Origin: Pempheris klunzingeri
Lineage: Eukaryota; Chordata; Actinopteri; Acropomatiformes; Pempheridae
Direction: 5' to 3'
DNA: 64,000 nt
Assembly (NCBI RefSeq): GCF_042242105.1
Contig: NC_092026.1
Span: 20,417,691-20,481,690 of the forward strand
The notes under the pieces: generated by a model
What the model saw: the letters and a program-made list of their open reading frames with translations, nothing else
Told to the model about the DNA's origin: nothing
Database searches by the model: none
Program-made: the position numbers and the translations under genes
Shown here: positions 1-13,655 of the stretch, piece by piece
How the letters are laid out: every line of letters begins with the position of its first letter
How positions within the stretch are numbered: the stretch's first letter is position 1

Positions 1-3000
1 TAGAGCATGTGCACTGCGTCTCAGGCCTGCCGAGCTGATAAAATGATGTAATCGTGCGGCTCTTCTAGACTTTCCAGTCATATAGTCTCTCTCACAATGT
101 AAGACTATGGACAAAAAAGTCTTTCTGGCCCAATGGCATCACTTGACAGATGCAATTGTTGCAATTACACGGTTTGGTCACTATGTAAAATTGGTTATCA
201 AAGCCTGGTTCACTTCCTGGGGGCTTGCCTGAATCACTGGGAGAACTGTTGGTGATGTAGTTGCACTTAGGGTAATGTAGGTTTGTGATGAGGAAGAAGA
301 ATGTGTGGAATAAAATATGACATTTCTGTTTCTGCTGCATCGATATTGGTGCTTTTTTAAAATCTGTCCATCGGGAGTCCAACAATGTTATAGGAGTGCG
401 CTGCTAAATCAGTAAAGTACTCTTTTTTTTTTACATACTTTTACTTCTATATGTCCATTTTACGCCACTTTACTCTTCAGCTCTGTTACATCTCAAGCAA
501 AAATATTCTTCTTCTCCATCCGACAGAGTAATAGAAGTACTGTGCTAAATCTGAATCAGACCTGGATCTGAATATGTCTTCCATCACATTTCATGTCAGC
601 ATGAAGTCATAAGGAACATTTATGTAAACTGATATATGCCTTAATTACAAAAAAACTCTCTAACATACAGATGAAACTGTCTGAAATGAGCTGTAGAGCA
701 TAAAATCTCTCCTGCAGGTTTCGAATACAAGGATTTCTGCATGATATACAACATTTGGTGTGTAATACAGGGTATGTATGGTGCACTTAACACATATAAC
801 ATCATTTTAATTTAAAGTGCCACTGCTCCCCTCCCTCCTCCCCTTTCTGCATAGTTGCCTGATATACAGTCTGAGCATCCGTTAGGATTGTGAAACTACA
901 TACCTGCTGTGGATTTATTCTATAAACCACAGTTATTTTTACTCCTGCTGACAAGCGATGAGGACTTAGCAGTAATCCTGAAAATCAGATCTCTTATTAC
1001 ACGGGTGAGATGGAGCCGTACGTTGCTCTGGTGTTGTTACAACAAGAGGAGAAAGTTATTTTCTCCTTTTTGTGGTTTCACGCTGGCTAATAGCGGCTTT
1101 GCAGTTGCGTCACAAATCAAGAATCAGACACATCTGGCGCCATCACGAAGCCCCAGTGGAGGACTGTCTGAATGTAAATAATTGCTGAATATAATATAGC
1201 AACTGGCCAAGAAAAGACTGGTGTCAATGCAAGTTATTTAAGTTTGACTAAGTAACTTGTATTGTGTTACTGATGTTATGAATAATAGTGTGACTAAAAC
1301 GTTGGGGTTTTTTTCCAAAACGAGGTCAGTCTCTCGCAGAAGTGTCTCTACTAAAATGTACAACTTTTTTGTGCAAGACTGACCTCGCTTTGCTTGTTTT
1401 TTTGATTTTCAAAATAAGTATAAACAGCCATGTCGCACCAGTTTCTGCATGATTTGTTACCTAGTGTGCATTTCATGTGTTTTCTAGATAAAGATAAGTT
1501 CATTCATAACATCTTGAATTCCAACATCACACAGGAAGCCTTTGTTTGAAGTGTAACTTCACCTCCAAGTCTGAGCCAAACTCCACCCACTGCATAATGT
1601 AGAGAGGAGCTAAAAATTGGCCGGCGGGGTTGGAGTTGATGTGTGCGGCAAAAGTTTCTCAGTGACACTGACCTGATTAGAGGTCAAGATTTTAGATTCT
1701 ATATAGGTATTATATAGGGTATATAGATTTAAACAGTCCCAAGCAGTCGACTTCGTGCCAGCATTGACCTCACAAGCCTCAGGGCTATCTTTTAGCAGCT
1801 GACATAACCACTTTGTATGCACGCACTCTTGTATTTGTACACGAGGAGAGTAGAGTTCAACCCTTCATTTAGATTTTATTCTTTTAGACTCAGGAGGCTC
1901 TGAGCTCGCCTCCCAGGGAATATTGTTCAGCAACTGTTTCATAAGAGCAAAGTTATTGCCTAATTCCTGCAAGCATGTAACGCTGGGCACAGTAGAGGAG
2001 CACTTGCTGTGACGCAAGAACTATGTTGGAGCAATTGCACGTCTGAAATTTGAAATGTGATTATTTCTGTCTTCACATAATTACACAAACGGTTTTGGGT
2101 TAAAAAAAAAAAAACGTACAGCGAAAAAGCTAACAGTCACTACCAACAAAACAGGACAGTAGAAAAGAAAGGCATCTACCTGTTTTACAAAACAAGACAA
2201 GATTTTCAGTACTAGAATAATGCTTTAACATTAACATTTAAAGTGAGAAAGTGTGCTCAACATAAATAACACCCTCAAATTCATCCCTTTAACGGGAATA
2301 CAGCTTTTTTTTTTACATAATCCTGACCATGTGTTTCTTAAAAATGCACATTCCTCGCAGACCCTCTCTTATTTTAAACAACTTTTACTACTTCTTCTTT
2401 GCTGATTAGCTGTTTTTGACCTAATAGAGGATTTGTGCCATTTAAAACCCACAAAGTCTCAGCAAAAAATGATGTTTAAATCCCCTTCATCGCTGTTAAC
2501 ACCATGTAGGACATTGTGATGTTCAAATGCTGGTAAATGAACCATACAAGATTCAACCAAACACTGTGTGTGTGTTTTCATGACAACTTAATTCACCTGG
2601 TTAAACACTCACAGTCATGAAAAAGGAAAAACCTCTAAGTTATTAGTAATTAATGGAAATGTTCTCATTTACTCATCTAAACTTACAAATTACTGATAAA
2701 CAACACCATGCTGGTAAATCCAACATCAGAAACCTACTGCTCCTATATCTCTATGTAAGAACTTTAAGGTTTTCCTGAAGAATAGTTCTGTTTGTAATTG
2801 CTTATATGTTTATTATGAGGTCTTATTTTGAAATGACTGTAGCCTTATTTTGCCTGGTGAAGAAACTCTCAGGCGACAAATACTTTGTCTGTCACTTGCT
2901 TTTATCTATGAATAAATAATGCGTTTATTTTCATTCCCAAAACTAAGCTGAAAGGCCTGATGCTCTTTCCTCTACACGCTGATTGCAGGTAGATGTTGAT

Positions 3001-3629
3001 CTAAAGTTAATGAATTAACTGATTTATGGCTGGTAAGAGGACGTACATCTGTACACTGAGCTCTTCATCTTAAGTCTTCTCTCTCTTCCTCTCCTTAAGC
3101 CTGCAGACGAAAGGTAAATATACTCCATTTTCAGTAAAATGTTGACATGATCTTCACGTCCTTCCTCTTTCTGTTAGTGCAGCTGTCAAGCTAAGTTACT
3201 GCATTTATCTTAAATGGTTGTTTCCATAATACACGGGACTACTGTGTACAGTGTCACACCTGCAAAACATCTGGATGTGATGAACTTGTGTTGGTATTTG
3301 TAATCACATGTTTTGTGTTTGACGTCATGTCCAGTGAGACTGTATATCATGTGGTGAACGTTGTAGCCACATTTAAATGAACCATCCGATAATCATGACC
3401 CCTACATTACTGTAAACAGATAAACACTCACAAAACTTTAGGTGTATGGATGTGTTGTGCATTTCTGGGTTTTCAATCTCAGCTAAAACTGAGCTTGAAA
3501 GCAAAAAATGCATCAGTAAATGTCCAGTTTGTGGGTCACATATATACAACAGTATTACACAGCAGTATGTCCCTTCTTAGTTTTCTCTTTCACTCCTCTC
3601 GTCTCTTCTTGTCGCGGTTTAATTCACAG
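1..3629 (+). other. glis1 intron (upstream part), no exon seen
   Basis: This stretch precedes the first recognisable glis1 exon and is read as intron. The open frames on either strand are short, AT-rich and resemble nothing I recognise. Earlier glis1 exons (zinc fingers 1-4, N-terminus) must lie outside the window. The one structured item is a 12 bp inverted repeat at 1321-1387, listed separately. Confidence 0.6.
1321..1387. repeat. 12 bp perfect inverted repeat, hairpin-capable
   Basis: CGAGGTCAGTCT at 1321-1332 is the exact reverse complement of AGACTGACCTCG at 1376-1387, with a 43 bp AT-rich spacer. It could form a stem-loop in DNA or in the intron RNA. No known RNA family is recognised, and chance is possible in a window this size. 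Confidence 0.5.
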
Positions 3630-6600
3630 AAGCCGTATGCCTGTCAGATCCCAGGATGCACCAAGCGCTACACCGATCCAAGCTCGTTACGAAAGCACGT
3701 CAAAGCTCACTCGGCTAAAGGCCCTCAGGAGAGGGAGGTCAAGGTAACAACAGCTAATATTTTTTTTTTTTTACATATTGGACATTTAGCTAAGAGCAGA
3801 ATATGATAACATCTTTAATAAAAACCTTCCTGTGTCTCTAAAACTAGGTTAGGATAGATTATATTAGATTAGATGTGGTGGAACAACACAAAGTAGTAAT
3901 GGGGTTTAGAGGAAGTGGCTGTAAATATAATCATACTGTAACAAAAGGGGTTTATATGAACTCTTTCTGTTTTTAAAGCATTTGTTAAAGCATTTATTGG
4001 CAAACCCCCATGAACTATTTCTTTATTATTTGTTGGTCATGTCGTCTGCAAAAATATACATGGACATATGGACGTTTGTTGCCCTGTTAAAGGTTAGGTT
4101 TAATGATGAAGACAAAGGCAAGAAATGGTTCTTGTCTTTCGAAGAACCCTGTTAAACAATAAAGGGTTCCTCAGAGGTCCATGGTTTTTGATAGCACCCT
4201 GTGTCTGCATGAAGAAGCGTTGTTTCTTCGAGAAAGAGATGGAGAGCAGCAGGAGGAGAGAGTGAGCATGTTTATGATTCAGTAGGATGAAATACAACAA
4301 AACAAAGTATTACACACACTCCCTGGAAGTCAGAATAGGGAGCCTATTGTTCAGCATTATCTGGGCCTTGTTTGTTTTCAATGGACCGCGAGTGACACTG
4401 GGGCTTTGTGTGTATTCCCATGCCTTGTTTGGCTTAAACAGAACCACGTGTGCTTGTAAGTTGTGACATGGCTGTAACACGCCCTGCACTGCAGTAAACC
4501 CTGTGGGGCTCAACAGCGCTTTGAAATATTAAACATGCGCTTCATAAACTCCTTACGGTTATTCATTTCTTCGAGGTGATGTGTCTTCATAAACACTGGT
4601 TTGGACGAACCTTTTTCGCTGATTATTCGTATCTGTTTTGTGGTTCCTGGGTGTCCTTCGCGAGGTTCTTTCTGAGTCCTGGAGCTGTCGATAGATTGTT
4701 TTGGAAAGTCCTGAGGGATGCTCTGTTAACACTGGATGATAAAGTAAATTGTCTTGCCTTAACTTTGTTAGAACAGTTTTGTAACAAGATGCAGATACGT
4801 CTTGCCCAACAAGATTTCTGGATTTTGTACCTCGAGAAGCTGGATCACAGGACGAAACAAGAACCAGGCATTTGGTTCAAGCATCACTTTTTTGAAAATT
4901 GAACAGTAGAAAAGTGCCTGCAGAAAACTCTGTGTTCTCAATTGATCTACTGTAGTAATCAAATGAGGAGTGAGTCATCTCAGAGTTTAGCTCCATGTGA
5001 GATGTATCGGCCAACAGCAAAACACAACTGGAAGACAACTAAGCTGCAGCTTTAACATAATGACTCACATGCGGGCAGGCAGCTGCACATGCTCACCAAC
5101 GTGAAAAACCTAAATGCACCACAGCATACATCTATGATGAACTATCTATATGAATGTCTGTATTATGTCTGTTTGACAGGTTCAGGTGCACACAATGCTG
5201 GAATCTGACATTTTGAGTGATTGTCTGGCGAGGCAGCACCTCCACAGCTCCGCCTCGTCCCACCAAGGAAACAGCTCACCTTTACCAAGCTTGGATGATT
5301 TCACAGGTGCGCACAGATGAAACGGGAGCAAAAGCAAGTGGTATTCTGCTTTTAGCCTCCAACCTCTGAGGAAAAATGAGCAAAAACAAAGGAAAGGGTA
5401 ATTGCCCAAACACCTGGGCTGTTAAGCTGTCTCTTTCATTTTCTCCCATGGCCTCATTTGCTCCTTTTCCTCTCCCTCCTCTCCCATTCCTTCGATGATA
5501 GCTCATCATGCCAGTGTTTACCTTGTCCAATTACCGGGCACTGACTGCGGGCATGTTGGCCTTCTCCCCGCCCGTCCTTCAGCTTCTCCAAACCGGTTTT
5601 CCAGCCAAGCTCTTTTTCTTTCCTTTTCAATGGCTGAACCGGGATCAAGAAGCTGTCAGGTACACTGAGGCTCAGTTGGCAAACGAGGAGGGAGAGTGTC
5701 CAGGAGAGCTGTCCATGTCTATTACTTCAGACTACTTGCAGTTATACTCAGAAGACTTTGAGGGAAAAGCCTCAAACGGCACACAACCAGCTATGTTTAC
5801 TCAGGGTGAAACAAGCACGTCAGTGTTTAATTCTGAAAATGTCCCTGGAGGACTTTCCCCTTATCAGAAATGGCCACATGTTTATAGCCTGGACCCAAAC
5901 TTTCTGACTGTTATGTGTATACCTGTGCATGTACAGTACTGCTTCATTTATGGTGACACTTGCTATCATCATCAGCTGCCCTCAAACTCAAAGTCAAAGC
6001 CAAGTGTTGAAAGCCTCGCTGGTGGTGAGCAGGTATTTGTGTTACAGCTTTAAATGAACAACACCAAAAAAATGTTGCTTTTAGTATCAACACCCCCCCT
6101 TTGCCTGAAAAAAATGCATCCGAAAAGTTCGTTCTTACTGCATTATCCACATCTCCTCTGTCCATGTATACGCTCAGTGTGTTTAAAAGGCTTATATTTT
6201 CACCAAAATAAGATAAAATGTGGTTACAAGTAGCTTTTGTTTTTGCTAGCACAGTTAGCCAAAAGCTTCTGTTTGCTTTAGTATTGAAATTATTAGTTGA
6301 TTGATTAGCTAACTAACTGAAAATGAATTGACACTTAAAACACAGATCAGTGACCTTTAATAAATCTATGTCTCTCTTTCAGGTGTGTACTCAAACAGCA
6401 GCACCGTCCACAGCAGGGGAAATTCAGAGTTTCTCCCTCCGTCGGCAGACACCTGCTCCAGGTATCAAGGCCTGGAGGGAAATTTTGACCCCAGCAGCCC
6501 AATATCTTCGCTAACAAGCCCAGGGAGCATGAGAGAGGGGTGAGTGTAAGATCAATCAAATCAATCAGTGCCAATCCCAAAAGTCAATCATTTATTTATT

Positions 6601-9600
6601 TATACAGGGGTAAATGGCTGTAAACACATGTTGTTGTTTTTTACAGCTGGCAATTAGATATTAGTGCCTTGCTCATGTTAGTGGTCACAGTTTATGTCTG
6701 CCCATTTTGACTTGGGTCAAAAACTTGGGTTTTTCACTTTTATTGCTGCACATAGTGAAGTCATCATAGAGAAAAATGACTTTTCATATCATGATACAGC
6801 TGTTGAACAATAAATTAAATATGAGATTGCTTTTATTTCTTGGAAAACAGGGTATTTTGCTTAATGATGTACCCAGAGGCAAACTTAAATTGTCAGTTCA
6901 TCCAAATCACACAGAAAACACATGCTTTCCCACTTATCCTTAGTGGTGTCTGGCAAGGTTTTGAGTTATCTACTGCAGGGACTTCTGCCGCCAACCCAGT
7001 AGAATTGAGCTGAATGGGATTTCGTTTGCATTTGGCAGTTTTCATCCAGAGTTATTTTCTACTGAAGATAAAAATAGTGAAAACTGACCACAGTTTTCTG
7101 CTCCTCTCAGCATGTGAGATCAGTTCTTAAAACTGCGTGTTTTCATGTGTTCATCCGAAAATCTTTATTCATTTGACGAGTCTGGTACGTGGTAAAGCAT
7201 TTTTATTCTGCTCACTTCTGAGCAGTTCCTTCCCTGTGCTACGTCAAACCCAGAAATCGTGTTTCAGCCTCGAATGCATGGACCACATCCATGAAGATTT
7301 CACAGTCGCTTCGCTTCGCCTCTCTTGTCTGGAAAGCACATGCCCATAAACAGGGAGAGAGATGTGAGCTTACGCATTCTTGAATAAACCAGAGACATTA
7401 TCACCAGAGATGGAGTTATGGCTTTGTGGTTGCACTGATTGGGTACTTGGAGGCCGCAGAACTTATGTGTACTGTAAACTGAGACAAATGTAGTCCTAGC
7501 GCAGTATAAAAGTAGAGGTGAAAAAGTAAAAAGTTACAGCCAACAGCCTCCAGGGCAGCAGATTCTGGACAATATGGCCTCAAATTATTGGTCAATGAAG
7601 AATTGCCCGTAAACTAACTTTTATTGGCACAACAGCAACAACAAAGGCAGTCTATCCAATAACAGAGAGTTGATAAAGGTCAGAATTGCATTTCTTTAGT
7701 TTCATAAATGATATAAAATCTTTACATATACATAGTTTGACATAGTCTTACTTGAAATCGCCCAGTATTCCCAGGGGTTATTTTCCCAGGGGCTTTAGGT
7801 CATGGCAGAGGATTTAAGATGGGTCCTCTCTTAACACAAATATAAACTTAAAAGCTTGAGCTTGAAGGTTTATGAATGACAGCAGCTTCCGGTAAGTCTC
7901 AGGTCCCCTTACTGGAAAACTGGATTTTTAAGGTTTTCAGCCACGTTTCATGACCATCATGCTTCGTAAAACTTCCAGTAAGTAAACTTAATGGTAGAAA
8001 TTTTTTGTGATTTAGAAAAAAGGATGTTGTGATGTTGAGTAATGACACTACATCATATTACTCTATGTCTGATATGAAATTTTAGCTCTAAATGAAAATG
8101 TATATATCAATTAATGGAAATCTGCCCTGACACCTAGGCAGATTTCAAAACTAACTAATGTAAAGTCTTTTAAAAGTTAAGGTGATTTATTAGCAGAAAT
8201 GGAATATAGTATTTACAGTTCAGCAGTGTATAATCACCTGAAACAAAGGGTCAGTGTGTTTTGGTTATCTTAGAATAAGCTCTTTATAGCTACTTAGGGA
8301 GTGAGTCCTCTTTCACAGTGAAAGATGTTGCATCGCCATGTTTCTACAGTAGCCCAGAATGGACAAACGAGGGCCTTTCTCATTGAAGTGGCAGCTTGAA
8401 TGTGATATCACGAATGCATCAGTTCAAAGATGAAGAAGAAGAAGAAGAAGTGGAACACCATGTTGTGTTGTGACGAATGGATCATATTTATTATTTAGCG
8501 CAAGAAAAAGCAAAGGAGCGTGAATCCTTCAGCCGCCGACACGCTTGGAAAGGGAGCGGTGAGGCGATCTGCAACCTCACTGCTAGGTGCTGCTAAATCC
8601 TACATACTGTTTCCACGTGTTATTTTTAATGTCCTCTTGGTTTTAGTGGTTGTGTTAAGTTTTTTTTTTTCTGGCCATAAATCCAAACACCTCAAAAAAG
8701 TTAATAAAGCTTTATTTATATAGCACGTTACAAAGTGAAGGATTAAAACAAGACAGACAAGACAGTTAAAATGAGAATAAAACCTAAAGATAAAAGCACA
8801 AAGGAAGTAAAAACAATTAAAAGAATACATTTGAGATAAATAGGAACAGTAAAAATAAAAACGTTACTGCATTATATTTCAGTTTAATGTATGTGTGCCA
8901 GCCTTAAAGAGGCCTTGAACATCCTCAAACGTTTGAGCAAAAGAGATAGCAGTGAGGGATATTCACTCAGATTCTTCACCTCTGTCACCTGTAGCAGAAC
9001 TTCAGCTGACTTGAAGAGATCATACTTGTAAAACCAACTCAAAGTCATATTTCAGTAAACCAAAAGTCCTTTAATTTAATGTTCGGGTAAGGGTTTGTGT
9101 GCTTTAGGACATATAATGTCTACTACTCTAATGCAGCATCTCTAAGCCTCCGTCTCCTCAGAGTTTTCAGCCAGAGCTTCCATGAAGCTCTGCACAATCT
9201 GTCCATTGACGTCTCTTTATAGAGACTGAGGATGTCATAGAATCCCACTGGTGCCCGCAGTACACGACGGCCTGCCAAAGCCAATACCAGACAAGCACTT
9301 GTTTTTCCCCCAAAATGACTTAGCGAGACATTAAACACGTGAAAGTAAATTATCTTTGCTTCACGGCGCAGCCGACATCAAGCTCTGACCTCATAGCCAG
9401 GCGCGTGTTTACTCTGGCTGAGACGAGCCATTTTGACTTCTTTTAATTATTTAATACTTGAGGGATTCAGAGGCCCGCGCTAAGGCTTGTCCATCAGCGA
9501 GTATTTGTGATGTGCAGTGTTTGTGTGTTTTGCGGTCGAGGGGGGGGGGGTGCGTTGGAGAGCTGGATTGGCTTTTTGGAGCGATGTGTCCGTCAGATAC

Positions 9601-12600
9601 AGGCGCACTAACCAGGATGGCTCTCAAACAGAAGCGCTCTTATACAATTTGAAGGAAGGAGAAGTAATGAAGTTTACTTTGCAGAAGCTCAGAGTGACAT
9701 CCGATCCAAATAGCCTGTTAAACTGAAATGTTTCACATGTCCACACGTTTTTGTATTTACTGTATCTTTAACATGCAATAAGTCTACTCTGGTTTCTCTA
9801 AGTACTTGATTGGTATCGCTTGGATCACGTTAAAGCTTCATCTGTGTTACATATATTCAACATGATCCTCTGTGATCCAGTCGATCTATATGGCAGAAAT
9901 ACCCCAGCATCTTTCCTCTGCCAAAACTGAAAACAGTTTAGAGTGCACGAGCTGGTACCTCTGGTAAACCTACACAACTCCTCCTCTGATCCAGCCCAAG
10001 TGTGCTGCTATTAAAAAGCAGACATGGATTAACGCAGGGTTGCTTACAGTGTAATGTGCATATAAACATAAGAGCTTCAATTCTGTAAGCAGGATTCTTC
10101 TCATTCCAGATATAAGGAGCGCAGCTGGCTGCAGTTAGTCAGAGAGAAGGGGAAAAAAGCGTGAGCGATCAAGGGGTTTAGCTGGTAAAATATGATCAGA
10201 GAAACAGTTTCCTGAGGTTGTGCTGACAGCCGCTCCCTCAGGCGTGGGCTCTCTGCTAAGCTCATGCATCTGAGAGGTTTGGGCACACCGGCCACAAATC
10301 GACACGCCGACCCCAGCAGGGCCACGCACAGCACGGCTCAGACATCTCAGCTATGTTGTTGCACAGTCGCAAGAATGTAAGCCGTGGAACAGACGCGGTT
10401 GTTTATAGTTAAGGTCAGTTCTGATGGTTCTGGGGCCACCGAGGGGAATCACACAGGGAGAAAAGTGTTGAATTCTTGGGGCTCGCAGTCATCGCAGCAC
10501 ATTCATTTCAACAGTCATACTATATCAAAGCCTACTTTGTTTACATAATCTTATACAAAGCCTGGTCTTTATTACCTTGGGAAGCCGCAGCCATCTGTAA
10601 GTTATATCAGTTTGGATTTCAAGAAGTCCCTCTGATTAATTTTGGCTTTTATTGTGTTTCTCCACTGAAATCAGAGACTGTTAAATTAAATGTAATAGCG
10701 TCTGACATGGGAAATGGGTAATAAAGAGACCCGGGGATGATAAATGATAGATATGTAAAGAAATCTCCAAACATTTCCTTTTTTTATAGCTGGTCAGATG
10801 CGAATATAGAAGACGCTTGGGCCAGCAGCCATCAGTATCTCTGACAAGGCCTGGCTTGTTTATGAAGCCCACTAAAACCCTTCCAGCAGAAACCAAGGCC
10901 ATTCGGCTCTCTGGGGACCAATATGCTACAGTACATCATGCAGGAGAGTTCTCAGGCCACATAAAATGCTGAGAGTGAGGAGGAGGAGGAGGAGGAGGGA
11001 GCTTCAAATACCATATTGGGGGGTTGGGGGGCGTTCAGCTGCATATCTCCTTGGAGAGACATTCGCCTGCCTTTCTTTCTCCTTGTCGACTTGGCTCCAC
11101 TGACTCATTCGTTTCCACGTTGAGTCAGAGTGTTTGTGCAGAGTCAGCACATTCTTGCAGCGTAGCGATGGATACAGCTCCACACACAGTCCACCTACAT
11201 TACCCCCCCGAGGTGGAAACGCTTCCTTATATAAACTGTACTGTGTGTGCACAAGTTTTTACATGTTTGTGTCTGATAACACAGCTGCAGCCAGCCGATT
11301 ATCAGCATAAATGACTGCAGAACACTTGGTCTGAGTTACCCATTTGTTTTAAACTTTAGCGAAACCTATTTTCAAGTAAATGTACCTCAAATGTACTGCA
11401 TGTGTTAATATTCTATTGGATTTAAAGTGCACTGTTTTGAAATTGTATGATCTTCTGGTTAACGGTCACATTACTAATAGCTGTGTTATGACACCAACAT
11501 CGTTTTACTGTTAAATGTTCTTGGCTCAGCAGTGGAGCTGAGAAATGTGTGGCGAGGTTAGTAAGGATTAAAAAGCACTGAAGTCATCTCTGTGCGTCAG
11601 AAACCTGAAACCGTTCAGGGGGAATGAAGTTAAAGCCAACTAGGAGAGAGTAGAGAACAAAGGCGTTATTATGATAAGAATGCAACTGGGTTGTGTCAGA
11701 CACATATTGATCCTCGAGGAGCTTTCATCCAACCTTAAAAAAAAAGGCTGTTATTTTAAAAGTTAAACTACCACAGCTGTAATGTATTCATGTTTGGGGA
11801 ATTGGTTTATCCGCCTTCTTGCTGAGAGTGAGATGAGATGATTGATACCATTCTCGTAACTGTACAGTAAATATGAAGCAGCAACCAGTTAGCTTAGCTG
11901 CTTAGCTGCTGTCACCCGTTGGTCTGCTGTTCTGAAGCCTCAAGTTTTGGCTTCACGGACATCGCCATCTTGGTTTCATGGCTGTCGCCATCTTAGTTAT
12001 CTGGAGCCAGAAATGTCGTGTGTTCCACGAAGACTGCCTCTGATTGGTTAGTCACAACGTAGTCCCGCCCTAAAGCATACCCTGCTTCCATTTTTTCATT
12101 TACTAAATCATGTTGTACTGAAGATGACTAGAAACTAGCGACTGAAACCATACCATACCAAACCATAAAGTAAAGTATTTGTTCATTTTCTCATAGATTT
12201 CTATTCATTCAGACTTTTTTTTTGGAGCCAGTGGAGTCGCCCCCTGCTGGACCTTAGAAAGAATGCATGTTTATGGCTCTTCTGCATTGGCTTCCCTAGA
12301 AGCTACGTCCACTTCTTATATTAAGTCCATGTTTAGCTCATGGGGTACTGGTGCACTCTTGCGGTCGAAAAGAGTATTACAATAACAAACTGAGAACTTT
12401 TTTTTTCCAGTTTTTACAGGGCTTCTGCACATAAACATTCATGCAGGGGTTCTTAGTATTTCAGCTACCTGGTATTGTATTGCCAACAGGAACAGATCAA
12501 CGTCGTTGTTCAGCCCAGTGAGCTCCTCGTCAGACAGTGCGGACGTCCAGCTGCAGGGCTTCCACAAGACCTACAGCCACCATCAGGTGTTCTCACAGCA

Positions 12601-13655
12601 GCAAGGTACTGACAATATCAGCAGCCATCAGCGTGACTTCTGTTGTCCTTGACCTTCATCATTTCTTCTATGGTTCTCCAAGGATGTCTGTATGCAGAAG
12701 GGAAGGTCGGGCAACCAGTCAACGATGGAGGGTTTGAACCTGCCAGTTACTTCACAAACCCCTCCGCCTCTCACTCTACAGGTAAGACAGCAGAGTAAAG
12801 GCGTCCATATGCTCCAGTCAGAGTGCTGGTTGGACGGTCAAAGAGGATCTAAAACCCCGTCCCACCACACCCTCCTGACTGGAGCGTTAGCACCACACAC
12901 TGCTTATCTCGACGAACTCCTAATATTCATTGTGGATGGAAACATGCATACATTTGCATCTAATTTTGCTTATTTTGTTGAAATTTGCATTACATTTGGA
13001 TTAAAACCAACCTTATGATGACAGGCCTTTTGCTCCGCCCTCAAGTTTACTTGTTTGGCCTCCAAGATTTACGTTTTGTTGTCTTTGGCGGCACCGGTGT
13101 GGTGCGTTTTTGACCTCACTTCCCAGAGATCAAAACAGTGTTGCCTGTCAGTTAACAGTTAGCTTCATCTGGACGTCAGATTTGTGTCTTTTTCTTTGGA
13201 TTTGCACTTGTTTTTGAAGTCGTCAACCTTTTCTTTGTCTGTTTGGCCATAGTAAATGTTCGCTCACAACACAGACCAATTGCTGCTGGGTGATGGAAAA
13301 CTAACTAAACTAACTGTCACTTTTCTCAGTAATGTCACCACGACACCCAGTTCTAATACTGCAGAGGGACTTTCAGAGGTTTATTTGAATGACATCACCA
13401 ACCATCTGAAGTATAATAATTAAAACAACTGCAGGCCGACTCTCCTTCACATGAAAAGAAAGGAGCTGCTCTGACTTAATATATTAATTTTTCTGTTTTT
13501 TCCTCCTCTCAGGCTTTGACCTGTTGCAGGACCTGCAGGGCCAGGCGGGGGGCGGTTACTCCATGTCTCCCTGCTCGGACGACAGCTTCCTCTTCCAGGC
13601 AGGAGGTGTCGACCGCTGCCTCAACCAGATCTACTCCATCTACCTGGACTCGTGA
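3630..13655 (+). CDS. glis1: GLIS1 zinc-finger transcription factor, 3' exons (partial)
   Basis: GLIS1 is a Kruppel-like nuclear transcription factor related to GLI, with five C2H2 fingers. Six coding exons were joined with matching phases: 3630-3743, 5180-5306, 6383-6539, 12490-12605, 12683-12781 and 13513-13655, giving 251 codons plus stop. The first exon encodes finger 5 ([10 protein letters not shown], then [13 protein letters not shown]), with both Cys and both His present. The rest is the Ser/Gly/Gln-rich C-terminal region. It ends [14 protein letters not shown], like the conserved GLIS1 C-terminus (recalled as ending SIYTDT). The start codon and fingers 1-4 are outside the window. GLIS3 is the alternative, but the tail and the 1p-type neighbours favour GLIS1; whether it is the 'a' or 'b' teleost duplicate cannot be decided. 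Introns are 98 bp to 6 kb, and all are GT-AG. Confidence 0.88.
3744..5179 (+). other. glis1 intron with probable old repeat
   Basis: This is intron sequence between the zinc-finger 5 exon and the next exon. Around 4110-4680 there are several 'ggttcct/ggttctt/gaaccct'-type short motifs in both orientations, which suggests a decayed dispersed element. A 108-codon open frame at 4576-4902 overlaps it and has no recognisable domain. It is not called as a gene. Confidence 0.35.
5650..6024 (+). other. candidate glis1 cassette exon (375 nt, in frame)
   Basis: Inside the intron between 5306 and 6383, a block is open in the frame that splicing would use. It is bounded by a possible acceptor (pyrimidine tract then ATCAAG) before 5650 and a good donor (G|GTGAGC) after 6024. 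Its length is exactly 125 codons, and it is phase 1 at both ends, so it could be included or skipped without a frameshift. The predicted peptide is Ser/Glu-rich with a Cys/Tyr/His-rich end and looks like a disordered transcription-factor segment. The acceptor is not strong, and the constitutive exons already look complete without it. It may be a chance open frame. Confidence 0.3.
8328..8402 (+). repeat. dispersed repeat, family copy 1
   Basis: The block starting GTTGCATCGCCATGTTTC matches the block at 18675-18766 closely, including the shared 'ctacagtagcc', 'gagggcctttc' and 'gcagcttg' segments. It is an interspersed element fragment of unknown class. The second copy has about 17 extra bases near its end. 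Confidence 0.65.
11805..12330. repeat. composite dispersed repeat with CTCF-like core
   Basis: The left part (about 11805-11900, with 'gagatgagatgattgatacc') resembles the terminal region of the inverted-repeat element at 23252-24321 and of 14200-15622. The right part has the runs 'tcgccatcttggtttcat' and 'ggagtcgccccctgctgg', typical of repeated fish DNA. On the minus strand, 12236-12252 resembles a CTCF core (CCAGCAGGGGGCGAC) with mismatches. Element limits are approximate. Confidence 0.4.

Larger units (their letters stand above)
6540..12489 (+). other. large glis1 intron (about 6 kb)
   Basis: No coding exon is recognised here. It holds dispersed repeats (8328-8402; 11805-12330), a short GAA run near 8435-8451, a GGA run near 10978-10997 and a common fish-type 'tttatttatatagcac' repeat fragment near 8709-8726. 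The remaining open frames are short and unsupported. Confidence 0.55.

Noticed and set aside
4576-4902. 108-codon open frame in a glis1 intron
   Set aside because: No domain, no splice sites in matching phase, and it overlaps repeat-like DNA with recurrent 'ggttct' motifs.
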